NCBI GenBank assembly: GCA_026225945.1
Contig: JAMJFZ010000320.1
Coordinates: 15,728,001 to 15,792,000, forward strand
DNA length: 64,000 nucleotides
Source: Cricetomys ansorgei
Lineage: Eukaryota > Chordata > Mammalia > Rodentia > Nesomyidae
Direction of reading: 5' to 3'
Position 1 is the first letter of the stretch. Every line of letters starts with the position of its first letter. The translations under genes and the position numbers were made by a program. This document shows positions 37,288 through 48,049 of the stretch, in pieces. The notes below the pieces were generated by a model that worked only from the letters and a program-made list of their open reading frames with translations, was not told the DNA's origin and made no database searches.

Positions 37288-37314
37288 GTTTCACTTTCCC
37301 ATTGTGAAAGTGGG
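37288..37314 (-). promoter_or_regulatory. ISRE/IRF-like site in an inverted repeat
   Basis: On the minus strand 37288-37300 reads GGGAAAGTGAAAC, which contains a perfect IRF/ISRE core (GAAANNGAAAC). Immediately beside it the plus strand reads GTGAAAGTGGG (37304-37314), close to the PRDM1/IRF consensus. The two form an inverted repeat, CACTTTC and GAAAGTG, around a 7-bp centre. It lies about 400 bp upstream of the Plxnc1 start codon. Binding is inferred only. Confidence 0.5.
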
Positions 37315-37389
37315 ATGCAACTGGCCCCTTCCTCATCCTCTTCCTCCTCCGCCCTCCGCCTCTTGCCCGCCCTCCCTCCACGCCCATCT

Positions 37390-37407
37390 CCCCTCCCCTC
37401 CCCTCCC
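37390..37407 (-). other. Putative G-quadruplex tract
   Basis: On the minus strand the sequence is GGGAGGGGAGGGGAGGGG: four G runs with one-base loops, among the most stable quadruplex patterns. It sits directly before the (GA)28 run inside the Plxnc1 CpG island. It may also act as a Sp1/KLF/MAZ-binding run. Confidence 0.75.
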
Positions 37408-37411
37408 GATT

Positions 37412-37412
<1 letters not shown>

Positions 37413-37468
<56 letters not shown>
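37413..37468. repeat. (GA)28 microsatellite in Plxnc1 promoter
   Basis: Uninterrupted GA dinucleotide run of 28 units, about 530 bp upstream of the start codon. The purine/pyrimidine strand asymmetry is typical of H-DNA forming tracts. It follows a G4-prone tract at 37390-37407. Confidence 0.98.
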
Positions 37469-37470
<2 letters not shown>

Positions 37471-38054
37471 GGGAGGAGGGAGGTCTCGTAATTTGGGTTA
37501 CTGTGTAGGTGGCCTCTTTCATCTATTCATAACAAAGCTGAGCCTCCTGCCGTGGCTGCCGCGGCGGCCACCATCGCCCCTAGCTCGCCCGGGGCTCCCC
37601 CGGCGCGGTAGCCGCGCACCGAGCTGGCCCCCGCGCTCCCAGCCCGCGGGGCTGCTCCAGCACCCGGGTTTTGTTTACGAGAGCAGCCGCGGGCAAGCGC
37701 AGGGCGCGCGGAGCCAGGACCCGGGGTCGAAGGGGTTGCGGCCGAGGCCCGGGGCTCCGGCCCCTGGGAGGCTGCGAGGGCGGCTGACAGGTGTGGAGCG
37801 GCGGGAGGGAGGCCCCGGAGATGCGCGGGGGAGCTGCGGCCGAGCGGGAAGCGGCTGCTGGGGACCGAGGCGCCCCTGTAACCGGGGGTGGGTTTCCCCA
37901 GGTCAGAGCGAGGTGGGAGAAAGGCGCCACACGCCGGTTGTGGACAATCCCTCGGGCCAGAGCTCTCGTATTTGAAAAGGCTCCCCAGTCTCCCTTGGCA
38001 ACGGAGCCCCAGGCTCTCAGACCTAGCCCTTAGAAAGTTCTGCTCACTAGCTAA

Positions 38055-38165
38055 CCCTGATGGTAACAGCTGAAATTTATTGAGCACTTGCTACGTTCTG
38101 GGCGGCGTTCTGAATGCACCATGTCGGTTTGGATTCACTTACTACTGAAAACAGCAGCATGACTG
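38055..38165 (-). repeat. MIR-type relic upstream of the CpG island
   Basis: GAAATTTATTGAGCACTTGC, TACGTTCTGGGCGGCGTTCT and GGATTCACTTACTA resemble the reversed MIR 3' region. Confidence 0.55.
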
Positions 38166-39098
38166 ACTGACTGTTACCATCCCTACTCAGCTCTTGAGAA
38201 TGGTCTTGAAAAGGCCGTGCAACCGGCCAGCGTACTGCTGTTGACAAACAACACAGCGGATATTCGAATCCACGCCTCACTCCAGGGCCTCTTACACGAG
38301 TCTTGCTAGTCCAATGCCACCTGTGGCCACTAAAACACTCCCCGGAGACCATTCTTTGAGGCAAAACGACACTGTGCCCAGCCAGCACTCCTACCTGAGA
38401 GCCCGGTACTCTCAAGTTCCCAGAGGTTCTCCCTCTGCTACCATTTTCCCGCTTCTTTCCTAAAGAGCCCCCCCCCCCCGAGGTCTCACCACTTCACCCA
38501 GGGAGCAACTGTCAGCTGGGTTGTCCCCCAAGCCACCAAGAATTTCCGAAACAGAAAATCATTGTGCTCCGGGGAGCAGGCAGACTCAACGTTTTCTCAG
38601 AAGAGGGTTCCCTAGAGGCGAGCCGTGGTGCCTCCAACTCTGTGGCGAACTGAGAGGGGGCTACCCCCTCCCCGACCCTCACAGGTCCTCAGGAAACATC
38701 TGCATTCCTTCCTAGATCTTTTCCACATCAAGGACCACAACTAGTTGCTGTGTATTCTTTTTTCCTTACCTTCAAGTCAGTCAGCTCCGAATGAAATCTG
38801 TTTTGTTGTTGTTGTTGTTGTTTGCGTGCTGGGGTGTGGGAGTGGGGGGTCTGGATGAGCTTCCTCAGAGGTCAAATCTTAGAGAGCTTTCGGGGCACCT
38901 ACTGCAGGTTTTCCACAGCACTGCTTCAGGCTCTCCCCCAGTGCTGGGAGAGGAGCTTGGAAAGGCAGAAGGGAGGAGAATGAAGTGGGCAAGACACTTG
39001 AGCGCCTAACCCACAGGTGCAGATGAAGGACTGTATTAGGGGTGGGTGAAGCTCAGAAGTAAAGATTTTAAGCCAGGCCTTGACTTCCGTTCCTTCTG

Positions 39099-39100
<2 letters not shown>

Positions 39101-39142
<42 letters not shown>
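39101..39142. repeat. (AC)21 microsatellite
   Basis: Uninterrupted AC run in the intergenic region. Confidence 0.98.
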
Positions 39143-39144
<2 letters not shown>

Positions 39145-39447
39145 TAACATCCCTTCAGCAGTGGTTTTTAAAAGCTGGGGTAAGTCTCTTTAGGGACTGG
39201 CTATCTTTGTTTCTGCCTGTCAATGGGCAACGCCATTGCTCTCCGATGTTAGATGGAGGTCACCCCTTACTGTTACTACAGTAACAGAAAATGGAGGAAG
39301 GAGAAAAAAGGAGGGGTGTGTGTGTGTGTAGGTTGGTGTTAATATGGACCTCTTAAGTGAAGCAAATCAGATGGCTTACCTGCTCAAAAAAAAAAAAAAA
39401 AAAATCAGGCTCCCCCTCCCCCCACTCCCTACCACCTGAAATATTTC

Positions 39448-39648
39448 AAGAATTTTTGCAAGCCAGGTGGTGGCGGTGCAGGCTTTTAATCCCAGCACTG
39501 AAGAGGCAGAGACAGGTGGATCTCTGTGAGTTTGAGACCAGCCTGGTCTACAGAGTGAGTTCCGGGACAGCCAGAGTTACAAGAGAGAACCCCTGTCTGG
39601 AAAAGTACCCACACACACACCAAAAAAAAAAAAAAAAGAATTTTTGCA
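39448..39648 (+). repeat. B1 SINE with intact 13-bp target-site duplication
   Basis: The near-consensus B1 body (39461-39635; AGGCTTTTAATCCCAGCACT, GAGTTTGAGACCAGCCTGG, ACAGCCAGAGTTACA) with an A-rich tail is flanked by AAGAATTTTTGCA on both sides (39448-39460 and 39636-39648). Low divergence and a perfect duplication point to a relatively recent L1-mediated insertion. Confidence 0.95.
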
Positions 39649-40837
39649 TTTCTGAAATCAGAAAATGAAACAAAATAACTCTCTCCCAAAGGGCACCGAC
39701 CCCTCCACAGCATAGTAGGTAGGGCGTTTATGCATCAGTCTCCCTTCAGTTTTCCTGTGAGTGATCAACATGGTGGCTGGTTCTAGCGGCTCCATAAATG
39801 GCAGTGATATGTGCTGAGAAGCAGCGTTCAATCCCATTTTGGAGATAGTTTGACTGCACTGGTAACCAAGTCATTTCCCTAAGTCCCATAGAGTCGCTAC
39901 AGTCAGTTGCAGACCATCTTGGAAGCTACTTGGGTTTAAACACACTCCATGGTATGGCATTTTGATCACTGCTCAATTCTTTGCTGCTGCATTTTGAAAA
40001 AGAAACATCTTACAAAAATTACCAGCAGTGAGTAGGAACAGCTCTGATGGTTCCTGTGTCTCATTTTGCCGAGAACATAAGCCCCACTCCTGCAGGCAGG
40101 CTTTCCTTTTCCTCCCGGTTGATTGTATGCAGACGTCTGTAGTGGAGGAAACCAGAATCTGTGCTAACTTTTTGGCACGAAAAATGTAGGTGATCAGGAG
40201 ACCTGGAAACGCGTTCTTTGCTGATCTTACCCCATTTTGAGCAAATGCCTTTGCCCCTTCCCAATTTTCTTGTGTACTAAAGCTCCACCTTCAGGACAGA
40301 CGTTCACATTTGAAAAGTCTGGGAAATATGAATAACCTGAATACATATTTAGGCATGTGGGATCTATATTTCTTTGACAGCTTTCTCTTAGACACACCCA
40401 TCTAGCCCAAAGGTACACAACCCATCCACAACAAAGCTTTCCTCTCCAACTGGGTGACCCCATTTTGTTGCATGTCCCTTATGGCACGTTTCAGAACTTC
40501 TTATAACTCAAATGACTGAAACCCAAACCAAAGAAGGTAGTGCAGATCTGTCCTCCAAGCAGACCTCCTACCACGCAAAACGGGCAGTTAAGATGGGTTC
40601 TTAGCAGTTGTACACACAGCTTCCGCTAGCTGGAAAAGTCTTCATAATGAGAAAATATCCACTCCCTCAGGCACTGAAGGCAATCTGGGCTAGCCGGGCC
40701 ATCTACAATCAGGCTCATTTCTGTTGGACAGAGCTTTATACATTCTGCGGTTTCCTGCTGAGACTTGGGGCATTAAGAACTTGGTCACAGTCACAAGATG
40801 GTTATCATTCGAACTTCACTTTTCTTCCCCCCACCCT

Positions 40838-40839
<2 letters not shown>

Positions 40840-40902
<63 letters not shown>
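40840..40902. repeat. (GT)22(GA)9 compound microsatellite
   Basis: A GT run changes directly into a GA run without a spacer. Confidence 0.97.
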
Positions 40903-41965
40903 GGAAAGAGAGGATGCGTGTTTAAACCTGACCATGGTTTAGAGGGTTGGTTGGGTCGAGAGATGTCAGAAGCAACTGTATTCTGATGGTCAACAGATTC
41001 TTTACACATCCTTTCTATGTGGCCACAGCCTGCTCCATGGAATCTGAGCAATGCCATACAAAACACATCTGTGTTGGCCTCCTTGAATTTCAAATAGGCT
41101 GTCTTTCCTCCGGGGCTCTGCTCATACCTACGTGGTCTTCACATTGAAGACCTTATCAAAGTCCCCAGACCCTCTTGGTGACTGACAGGAAAATGAACTG
41201 AGCCAGCCTCCCCCCTGGTCTGCTGATGGACAGATAGTTGAAAGTACATTAGAGGAAGTATGGTTTTCTTGTTGGAGTTGATGCTGAGAGTGAAAGAAGT
41301 TCAGCCCAATATGAGAAGTCAGCCAGACACAGGGCAGTCATGATGTGGTTGTCTGTCACCTGATTGATCGCCAGAACTAACTTGACTGATCTGGCTGGAT
41401 AGACTGGCGTTCATTTCCACCCTCAGTACTCTATTTTCATCCCTCCCAGTGCTATAGGCTCCAAAGATGGCAACCTTCCCTAATGGAGGAAGGCCATCAG
41501 TCAAGGGTAGATTGCACTCAGATGCTGTAATCTTAATGAGCTCTCGAGATGTGGCCGAGGGAGTCCAGGGCCTGGTCCTGTCTGTTGCTCAACTTGGCCT
41601 TGGATGGATGGACAGTACCCTTCCATGCTGGGTGACAGAGCCCAGCTGGTGGTTCCTGTAAGAAGGCTGGGTGGTCTAATGCAGTGTGGGCTCACTTCCA
41701 ACATTCCAGGTGTCATCTTTCTATGTGTCATGACTTACCAGAGTTACATGTCACTTGCCAGAACACTAACAGTTACAGATGAAAGAATAGAACGGGACAT
41801 TCCAAACCACTGTCCTTTACTTAGAGTCCCAACACTGACTTTCCTTAAGCTGTACAAGGGCCTTCACGACTCTAAGAGCCTGGAAAGAATGCCAAATGTT
41901 ACTTGGAAGCTGTGGAGTCCAAGACATCCCCCAGCACGCAGTATGTCATTACAGAAGCAGTACAC

Positions 41966-42332
41966 TGTGCTGGTTAAGCTTTTGTTAACTCCACACAAAC
42001 TAGAGTCGCCTGGACAGAGGAAATTTCAATAGAGGAATTGCCATCAGATTGGCCTGTAGCCAAATCTGTAGGGCATTTTCTTGATCAGTGATTGACATAG
42101 GAGGGTCCAGCCCACTGTGGATGGTGCCACCCCGGGGCTAGGTTGTATGAAAGCAAACTGAGCAAGCCATGGAGAGCAATCCAGTAAGCAGTGTTCCTCT
42201 GTGGTCTCTGCTTCAGTTCCCAATCTGACTTCTCTTCATGATGGACGACAAGCTGTATGATGAGATCAACCATTTCCTCCCCGAGTTTAGTCATGGTGTT
42301 TATCACTGAAATAGAATGCAAACTGGGTCACA
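41966..42332 (+). mobile_element. MaLR-like LTR (MTE/ORR1-type), plus orientation
   Basis: Starts TGTGCTGGTTAAGC and includes GTAGGGCATTTTCTTGATCA, CCAGCCCACTGTGGATGGTG and GAGCAAGCCATGGAGAGCAA, ending near TTAGTCATGGTGTTTATCAC. It is collinear, in opposite orientation, with 32405-32812 and 59024-59399. Confidence 0.65.
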
Positions 42333-43242
42333 AACGCAGCATCATGAAGTTTCTTCAAACATGAACTAACCCTGTTCATGGTGAAGAATCTAAAGCCATC
42401 CCTGATTGACAGAAAAATACAGTTAAGTCATCGGTAACAATGGTGTTTCTTCAGGAAGTAGGCAAACTCATCAGCTAATTACATTTTCAAGTTTGGGACA
42501 GTTCTGCGGCTTGGGTGGTCTCAAAATTAAACTCTTCTTAGATTTTGTTGAAGTCTGTGACTATCCTTGCTTGCCTTTTTCTTACTGTTCCTTTGAAATG
42601 AAGAACCAAGAGGTTACTGGGGTAGACACAAAATACTGACCCCTCTTTTTAAAAACATCCTCTCTCTTGTCTCTGCTCAGCCGTCACATCTCAGAGACCG
42701 GCTGTTAGCGTAATCCCAAGCCCCGAGCCTGTGATAACTGGCAGCTTGGCACAAATTCATTCAAAGAGAAGAGCTGCCATAAAGCCTTCATATTAATAAT
42801 AACTCAAACTCTTAAAATGAATAGCAGAAGATAAGATTAACAGGCAGATAACTCCACCGTCACTTGTACTTCCGCTTCCTTGAGATTCTGGTGGGGAGAT
42901 GCTCAGAGCTGACAAAGAAGTTGCTGGACTTCATGGTGAGCAGTCTGGTGCTCTTTGCTAAGCCGATACTGCTTATTCCATGCCCCTTGCTCTCCCTAGA
43001 AAATAGGACTACCAAGCCTGGGAGGAAGCGATTGGAATGAGCATGGGCAGTGGCTGTCCGGTGGAGGGGCATGTGGTCATGGGGACATGCAGGGAAGCAC
43101 TCCCTGTCCTCATCCACACCAGGAAGATGCAGAGAACCTGTGGGTCCCCCAGCATCTCTGACACTAACGGCCTCATGCACAGAATCCCAAATGCAAAGGC
43201 TGAGCACTTGTTATGCTCTTTTGCCTCGTTTTGTCATTTCCC

Positions 43243-43244
<2 letters not shown>

Positions 43245-43279
<35 letters not shown>
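43245..43279. repeat. (GT)17 microsatellite
   Basis: Uninterrupted GT run beside a SINE cluster. Confidence 0.97.
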
Positions 43280-43280
<1 letters not shown>

Positions 43281-43324
43281 ATATAAAGGTCAATGTTGAT
43301 GTCTTCCTCAGTTGCTCTCCATTT

Positions 43325-43545
43325 TATCTTTTGAGACTTGCTCTCTCACAGAACCCGAAGCTCACGGCTGCAGCTAGGTAGGCTGACCAGCGAGTCCCAA
43401 GGATCCATGTGTTTCTGTGGTACTCATCCATGGGTTCCTAACATACACCATCACACTCAGTATTTGCATGGGTGCTGGGGATCCAAACTCAGGTCCTTAT
43501 GCTTGTCCAGCAAGCATTTTCCTGGCTGAGACATCTCCAGTCCTT
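43325..43545 (-). repeat. B4/RSINE1-type composite SINE
   Basis: Reversed composite SINE with CTCTCACAGAACCCGAAGC, GGCTGACCAGCGAGTCCCAA, GGTGCTGGGGATCCAAACTC and GAGACATCTCCAGTCC. It shares its layout with 63540-63840 in the other orientation. Confidence 0.7.
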
Positions 43546-43559
43546 CTTTTCAAAAAAGA

Positions 43560-43742
43560 TTTTTGTTGTATTTTATGTTACTGTTTGCCTGAGTGCACTC
43601 AATAGGCACACTGTGCCTGTACCTTGTGCCTGCAGGAGCCAGAAGAGGGACTAGAGTAATAGACAGTTGTGAGCCACTGTGTAGGTTCTGAGAACCAAAC
43701 CTCAGTCTCCTGCAGGAATAGCTATTTCTCAGCTGCCCTGCT
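43560..43742 (-). repeat. B2 SINE, diverged
   Basis: Reversed B2 with GACAGTTGTGAGCCACTGTG and GTTCTGAGAACCAAACC; the 3'-side box region is degraded. Confidence 0.75.
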
Positions 43743-43744
43743 CC

Positions 43745-43862
43745 TTGCTTTTTAGGACATATACATCTTGCTGTATAGCCTAGGCTGTCCTTCAACTAGA
43801 ATTCCTTCTGCCTTAACCTCTCTAGTGTTAGGATTACAGGCACATGCCACCATGCCTGGCTC
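43745..43862 (-). repeat. B1 SINE
   Basis: Reversed B1: TCTTGCTGTATAGCCTAGGC, then AGTGTTAGGATTACAGGCAC, ending CACCATGCCTGGCTCC. Confidence 0.85.
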
Positions 43863-44432
43863 CTTTTTGTCTTTTTAAACATCTTTTACTGATATGTGAC
43901 TTAAAAAAAAAAGCTGCACCTATTTACTGTATTCAGCACCATGATTTTGCAGGTCAGGATATTTCCTTGTAACCCAATCTATTCCTCCCTTTCTTGAATC
44001 CTTCCTACTTATTTCCTTTTGCCCCTTTGTGCTGCGCAGGCTTCAATTCTTTCCTATCACCCCCATTTTTCCTGTCTCGTTCCGTACTGGAAGTCTGACA
44101 TCTCTGAACACAGCATTTGCCTTTTGGCTTCTGATTGGATTCAACCAATGGGAGGCCCCATGGGAGACCCAGGAGTAGAGAGCTAGGGTGAAGCTCAGCT
44201 ACTTAGTCCCCCAGCTCCCTCCCTGCTAATCTGTGTGCTAGCTGTGACCATGTCCTCTCAAAGGTCACAGGTTCCGTGGAGTGTCCTCTGTCAAACTGCA
44301 GCCATAGGCTGCCCTGGTTTACTCGGTACCCCTCACCCTGTTCCTTATGCCTGTCACATGTGGTGCTTCCTGCTGATACTGGTCTTAGCAATGTCCACTT
44401 TACCCTGTCCATACCATAGCCCCGTATCGTCA

Positions 44433-44481
44433 TCCTCCTCCTCCTCCTCCTCCTCCTCCTCCTCCTCCTCTTCTTCTTCTC
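44433..44481. repeat. (TCC)n(TTC)n microsatellite
   Basis: About 13 TCC units followed by TTC units. Open frames through it (poly-Ser or poly-Arg) are artefacts. Confidence 0.95.
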
Positions 44482-45235
44482 CTTCTCTCTGATGCTTCTG
44501 TTCATGTCACTTGTTTCCTGCCAGAATATACCTGACCACTCAACCTACCTCAAAGAAGGATCCAGAAGAGATAAGGAATGGCACTTTAGCAGGAACATTT
44601 GGCTTGTCTATTGTGGCCAACATGAGAGACTAGGCAAGGTATATCTCCTTTATTTCCGGATGGTTAGTGCTTCCAGATCTGGCAAGGGGAGAAAAGGTAC
44701 ATTTTCATTCCCTTTGCACAGACTTGTCTAAACTAAATTCAGCCCATTGATAGAAACAAATGGAAACCCTACTGGGCGAGATTATTATTTTTTTTTTTCC
44801 TGTTAACACATAAAACTGAAAGTGCCTTAAAACTAAACCGGGACTCCTGGGGGCCGAGGGCTCAGGAGGTGGTGGGGGCACAGGGCGGTTATGATCTCTG
44901 AAATACCATCGAATGTTTGAAGTATATTTTCAAACAAGACACAAAACTGAACAGACAGCTTTTTTCTTCTTTAGACATCCCGCCCACCTCCCCCCCCCCC
45001 CGAGTCTGAACTCTGGCAGCCACCTCAATATAGCCTAGAAAATTTCATGTCTATTCATGGTTACCAAAACGTTAGGAAGCGATCACCATACTTCTTCACG
45101 GCCAGACCTTGTCTCAGCCCACCCCAACGAATATTTAAAGAGATAAATTGGATAGGCTTGCTTCCTTCATAGCTCCAACCACACTTTGGTAGCAGGGGTA
45201 GGAGTCACCTTAAGTTCTAAAGATGGCATGTTTTA

Positions 45236-45468
45236 GAACACTAGTTCTTAACCTTCCTGCTGCGACCCTTTAATACAGTTCCTCATGGTGTGGTGACCCC
45301 CAATCATAAAATTATTTTTGTTGCTACTGCATAACTGTAATTTTGCTACTGTTATGAATCATCATGTAAATATCTGACATGCAGATGGTCTTAGGAAACC
45401 CCTGTGAAAGGGTCATTTGACCTCCCCAGTGGGATCATGACCCATAGGTTGAGAACTGCTGGTTTAGA
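45236..45468 (+). mobile_element. URR1 nonautonomous hAT (MER1-type) transposon
   Basis: About 230 bp with TAGTTCTTAACCTTCCTGCT at one end and the inverted GGTTGAGAACTGCTGG at the other. Inside are GTGACCCCCAATCATAAAAT and ATAACTGTAATTTTGCTAC. This is the rodent URR1 structure with Charlie-type terminal repeats. Confidence 0.88.
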
Positions 45469-46214
45469 AGGTTCTTTCCCCCTACCTGCTATGGCTTCTG
45501 TACTTTGCCTCTCAGAGCCAGCCAGTCTGAAATGTCCATTCCCTCATTTATTGGACATTTCAATGGTGATTAAATATTTATGGTGTCAAAGGTCCCTTTT
45601 CCCCAGTCATGAAAGCTGCAAATTTTAGAGCAAAATGGAGCTTTAATTGTGAAGAAAGGCATCGGCACTTCAATTTGGAGTCAAATAAAATAGCCAGAGA
45701 GGCATTCTTAGGTTCCTTGGTTTTGTGGTAGTGGCAGGGATGACGAGGATGGTGGTAAAAGGACAGTAGGGTCATCCTGGCGTGGGATCCTGCTGACTAG
45801 ACGTCTTGCTGACGAGAGACGGGAGGGAGGTGTTGGAGAGTGCTGAGGCCAGTGAGCGGAACAGGGCTGAAGGAAGTCCTGTGGTTCTCCTGAAGACCAC
45901 CAGGAGCCCCCATGCCGCATCAACTGTGTGTAGGCGGGGTCTGTGCCCCAGCACTCGTGATCCCTGTGTGTCCACCTATTCCTACCTGTTGGTGTTACCC
46001 CAGCCACCCAAGCCCTCGATGGCGCGGTATAGTGGTCAAGCCTTTGGGCTCGTTGCGAGGTGGAGGCTTGCCGAGGAGGCAAATGGGACTAAAAACCAAC
46101 CAGCCCTCTCCTCACTAGTCCCTGCCCTCTGACACAGGGGCCGTCTGTGTCCACAGAAGAGGTGCCATTTTCTTTGTACCAGGATGCACGGGCCCTAGTC
46201 AGGCCTCATTTCTA

Positions 46215-46425
46215 GACCCTGTGCTACCAGTTAGTAGTTAGGTAGCCTTGGGCTCTGAGCCTTAGTATCCTCGTGGTAGATTGGGAAAAAAAATCACATT
46301 ATCTCATGGGCGTTTCAAGAATACTAAATGAGATATCGTGGGAAGCGGGGTACATTTAACACAATGCCCGGCTCACATAATCTGCTCAGCAAATAACGAC
46401 ACTATTATTGGCACCATTCTTTGAT
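46215..46425 (+). repeat. MIR SINE relic, long
   Basis: Near-complete MIR order: TAGTTAGGTAGCCTTGGGCT, AGCCTTAGTATCCTCGTGG, AGAATACTAAATGAGATA, then ACAATGCCCGGCTCACATAA and a CAGCAAATAA end. Confidence 0.75.
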
Positions 46426-46679
46426 GTGGAGACTCCAGTGCTAAGTTGGGTCACTATATTGGTTTGCTATGTTTCCATAGCAGAGTGCCCCAGACTGGTG
46501 GGTATAAACAAGCAATTTGTATCTTGCTAGCTCTGGAGTTGGAAGTCTGCAGTTGTGGTGTAGAGTGGCCTGGTTTCATAATAGGCATCCTTTAGGTCTT
46601 TTCTCCATACCTTCATGTGGGATTAATTCTGTTTTTAGCGACTATTGTGTGACAGTTTCCTCCAAGATTAAAATATTCC

Positions 46680-47155
46680 ATCCTGTAGGGAAACTCCTTA
46701 AGCAGGAAGGTAAACAACTCAAAATATCTTCAGGAAGTTCCTGAAGCTGACCAGATTCACTAGGTCCCTCCCTGCCAAAATAAACAATAAAAGCTGAGAA
46801 TCCCTTTCAGACAGAAGGAAGCTGAGCTGCAAAGAAGACTCTCAGACCAGAACCAGCTGCCTGGAAGAGATTTAAACCAACTGAGGCACCCAAAAGGACA
46901 CTCTCCAACCTGTTGAGCTGCCTGCAGGCTGTGCAGTGTGCTCTAGATTCTCAGATTTGTGACTTGTCACCTGGGCCTTGGAGTCACTTCTGCTTCTATA
47001 AGTAACCCCTCACCCATATTCCTATAAGTAACCCCAATAAAGCTTATGGTTCACTAAGCTGGACTATGATGCTATCTGTACTTTGGTCTCTCTTGGGCGG
47101 TATGTGTGCACAGCGTCTCCCCAGGAAAAGTTTTGCCGTAGAACAGGGACAAAGT
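46680..47155 (+). mobile_element. Solo ERV-type LTR, plus orientation
   Basis: Shared with 29897-30363 in opposite orientation: CAACTCAAAATATCTTCAGG, CTGACCAGATTCACTAGGTC, CAACCTGTTGAGCTGCCTGC, polyadenylation signal CCCCAATAAAGCTTATGG, and end TCTCCCCAGGAAAAG. No internal retroviral sequence follows. The family is ERVK-like but not named with certainty. Confidence 0.75.
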
Positions 47156-47964
47156 CTCATCACTGTGGCCAGACTTCAGCCTCTAGAAAAAGACTCTGTT
47201 ATCAGTAATATTAGTATCGCAGGCTCATTTAATATAGAGTAGAGGGGATTTTAAAACACCGCTGGTTGTATGTGAATGAGTGTGACAGAGCCCAATCGAT
47301 GCCAAAGACACACAACCTAGCTGATAAAACCACGTTTACTTGGTCTCTGGAAAGTCCGGAGGTGACAACTCACAGGCCTTTGGAAGGAGAACACTTAGTT
47401 CCAGGCCTAGAAGAGGGGCCCCAAGAAAATAGGCATTACACAAGTAGTCTTAACCCTGAAGCCAACCCTTCCCTGGTTGCCTCGCCGTGAAATAGACGGT
47501 ATAGATTAAACAAACCAGCCCATGGCAGAAGGTGGTGGGAGGATCCCATTTCCTCAGCATGCAAAGCCCAGGAACCTGGCCCATGAACAGGCCCAGCTCT
47601 GATCGCCCCTCCAGCGTCAGTGTTACCCAGCATTTAAACTCAGGCTCATCATTCGGCTCTCGCCCTTGTTATTGTTGGAAACATCAACTTATTCACCGAG
47701 GGAGTTCCATACCTGGGTTAAGGACTCTTAGGCCAGAGCGAAGGATGTGACTGGTACTGTCTATTTTCAGCAGGGGGTGGACATGTTTCTTAATCAAGCT
47801 GGACCCTAGGTCTTTGCAGTTTTTGGTAATTATACCTAAAACACCTTCACTTGTCCCTTACTTGGCAAACTCCTATTCATCTGCCACTTTTTGTGTGTGA
47901 GTCTTTCTTAATAATATTAAAAACCCTGTAGTGGACTCTCAGCTTCTTTAAAAAAAAAATGACA

Positions 47965-48010
47965 ATACAGTTGGAGATGTAGTTCAATGGGAGAACACCT
48001 GCTTAGCCTG
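47965..48010 (+). repeat. ID-type SINE fragment
   Basis: GGAGATGTAGTTCAATGGGA, then GAACACCTGCTTAGCCTG, is the tRNA-derived head of an ID element. A GGAT-type microsatellite begins right after it, possibly seeded from its tail. Confidence 0.65.
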
Positions 48011-48049
48011 TTTAAGGATCTAAAGAATGGATGGATAGGTGAACGGGTA

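Larger units (their letters stand above)
35830..37950. promoter_or_regulatory. Plxnc1: CpG island with Plxnc1 promoter
   Basis: The sequence is strongly GC-rich with frequent CpG, unlike the flanking AT-rich DNA, and covers exon 1 and about 1 kb upstream of the start codon. GGGCGG-type Sp1/KLF boxes occur near 37219 and 37248. No TATA box was seen, which is usual for a CpG-island promoter with dispersed start sites. The transcription start cannot be fixed from sequence; it is probably a few hundred bases upstream of 36885. The island extends far enough upstream that a divergent noncoding transcript is possible, but nothing here proves one. Confidence 0.85.

Noticed and set aside
36884..37975. 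363-codon plus-strand frame opposite the 5' end of Plxnc1
   Set aside because: It is a GC-rich shadow frame full of GGC and GA repeat translation, with no recognisable domain.
41604..42032. 142-codon plus-strand frame upstream of the gene
   Set aside because: It runs partly into an LTR and shows no recognisable domain.
44203..44505. Poly-Arg/poly-Ser frames
   Set aside because: They arise from the (TCC)n tract.
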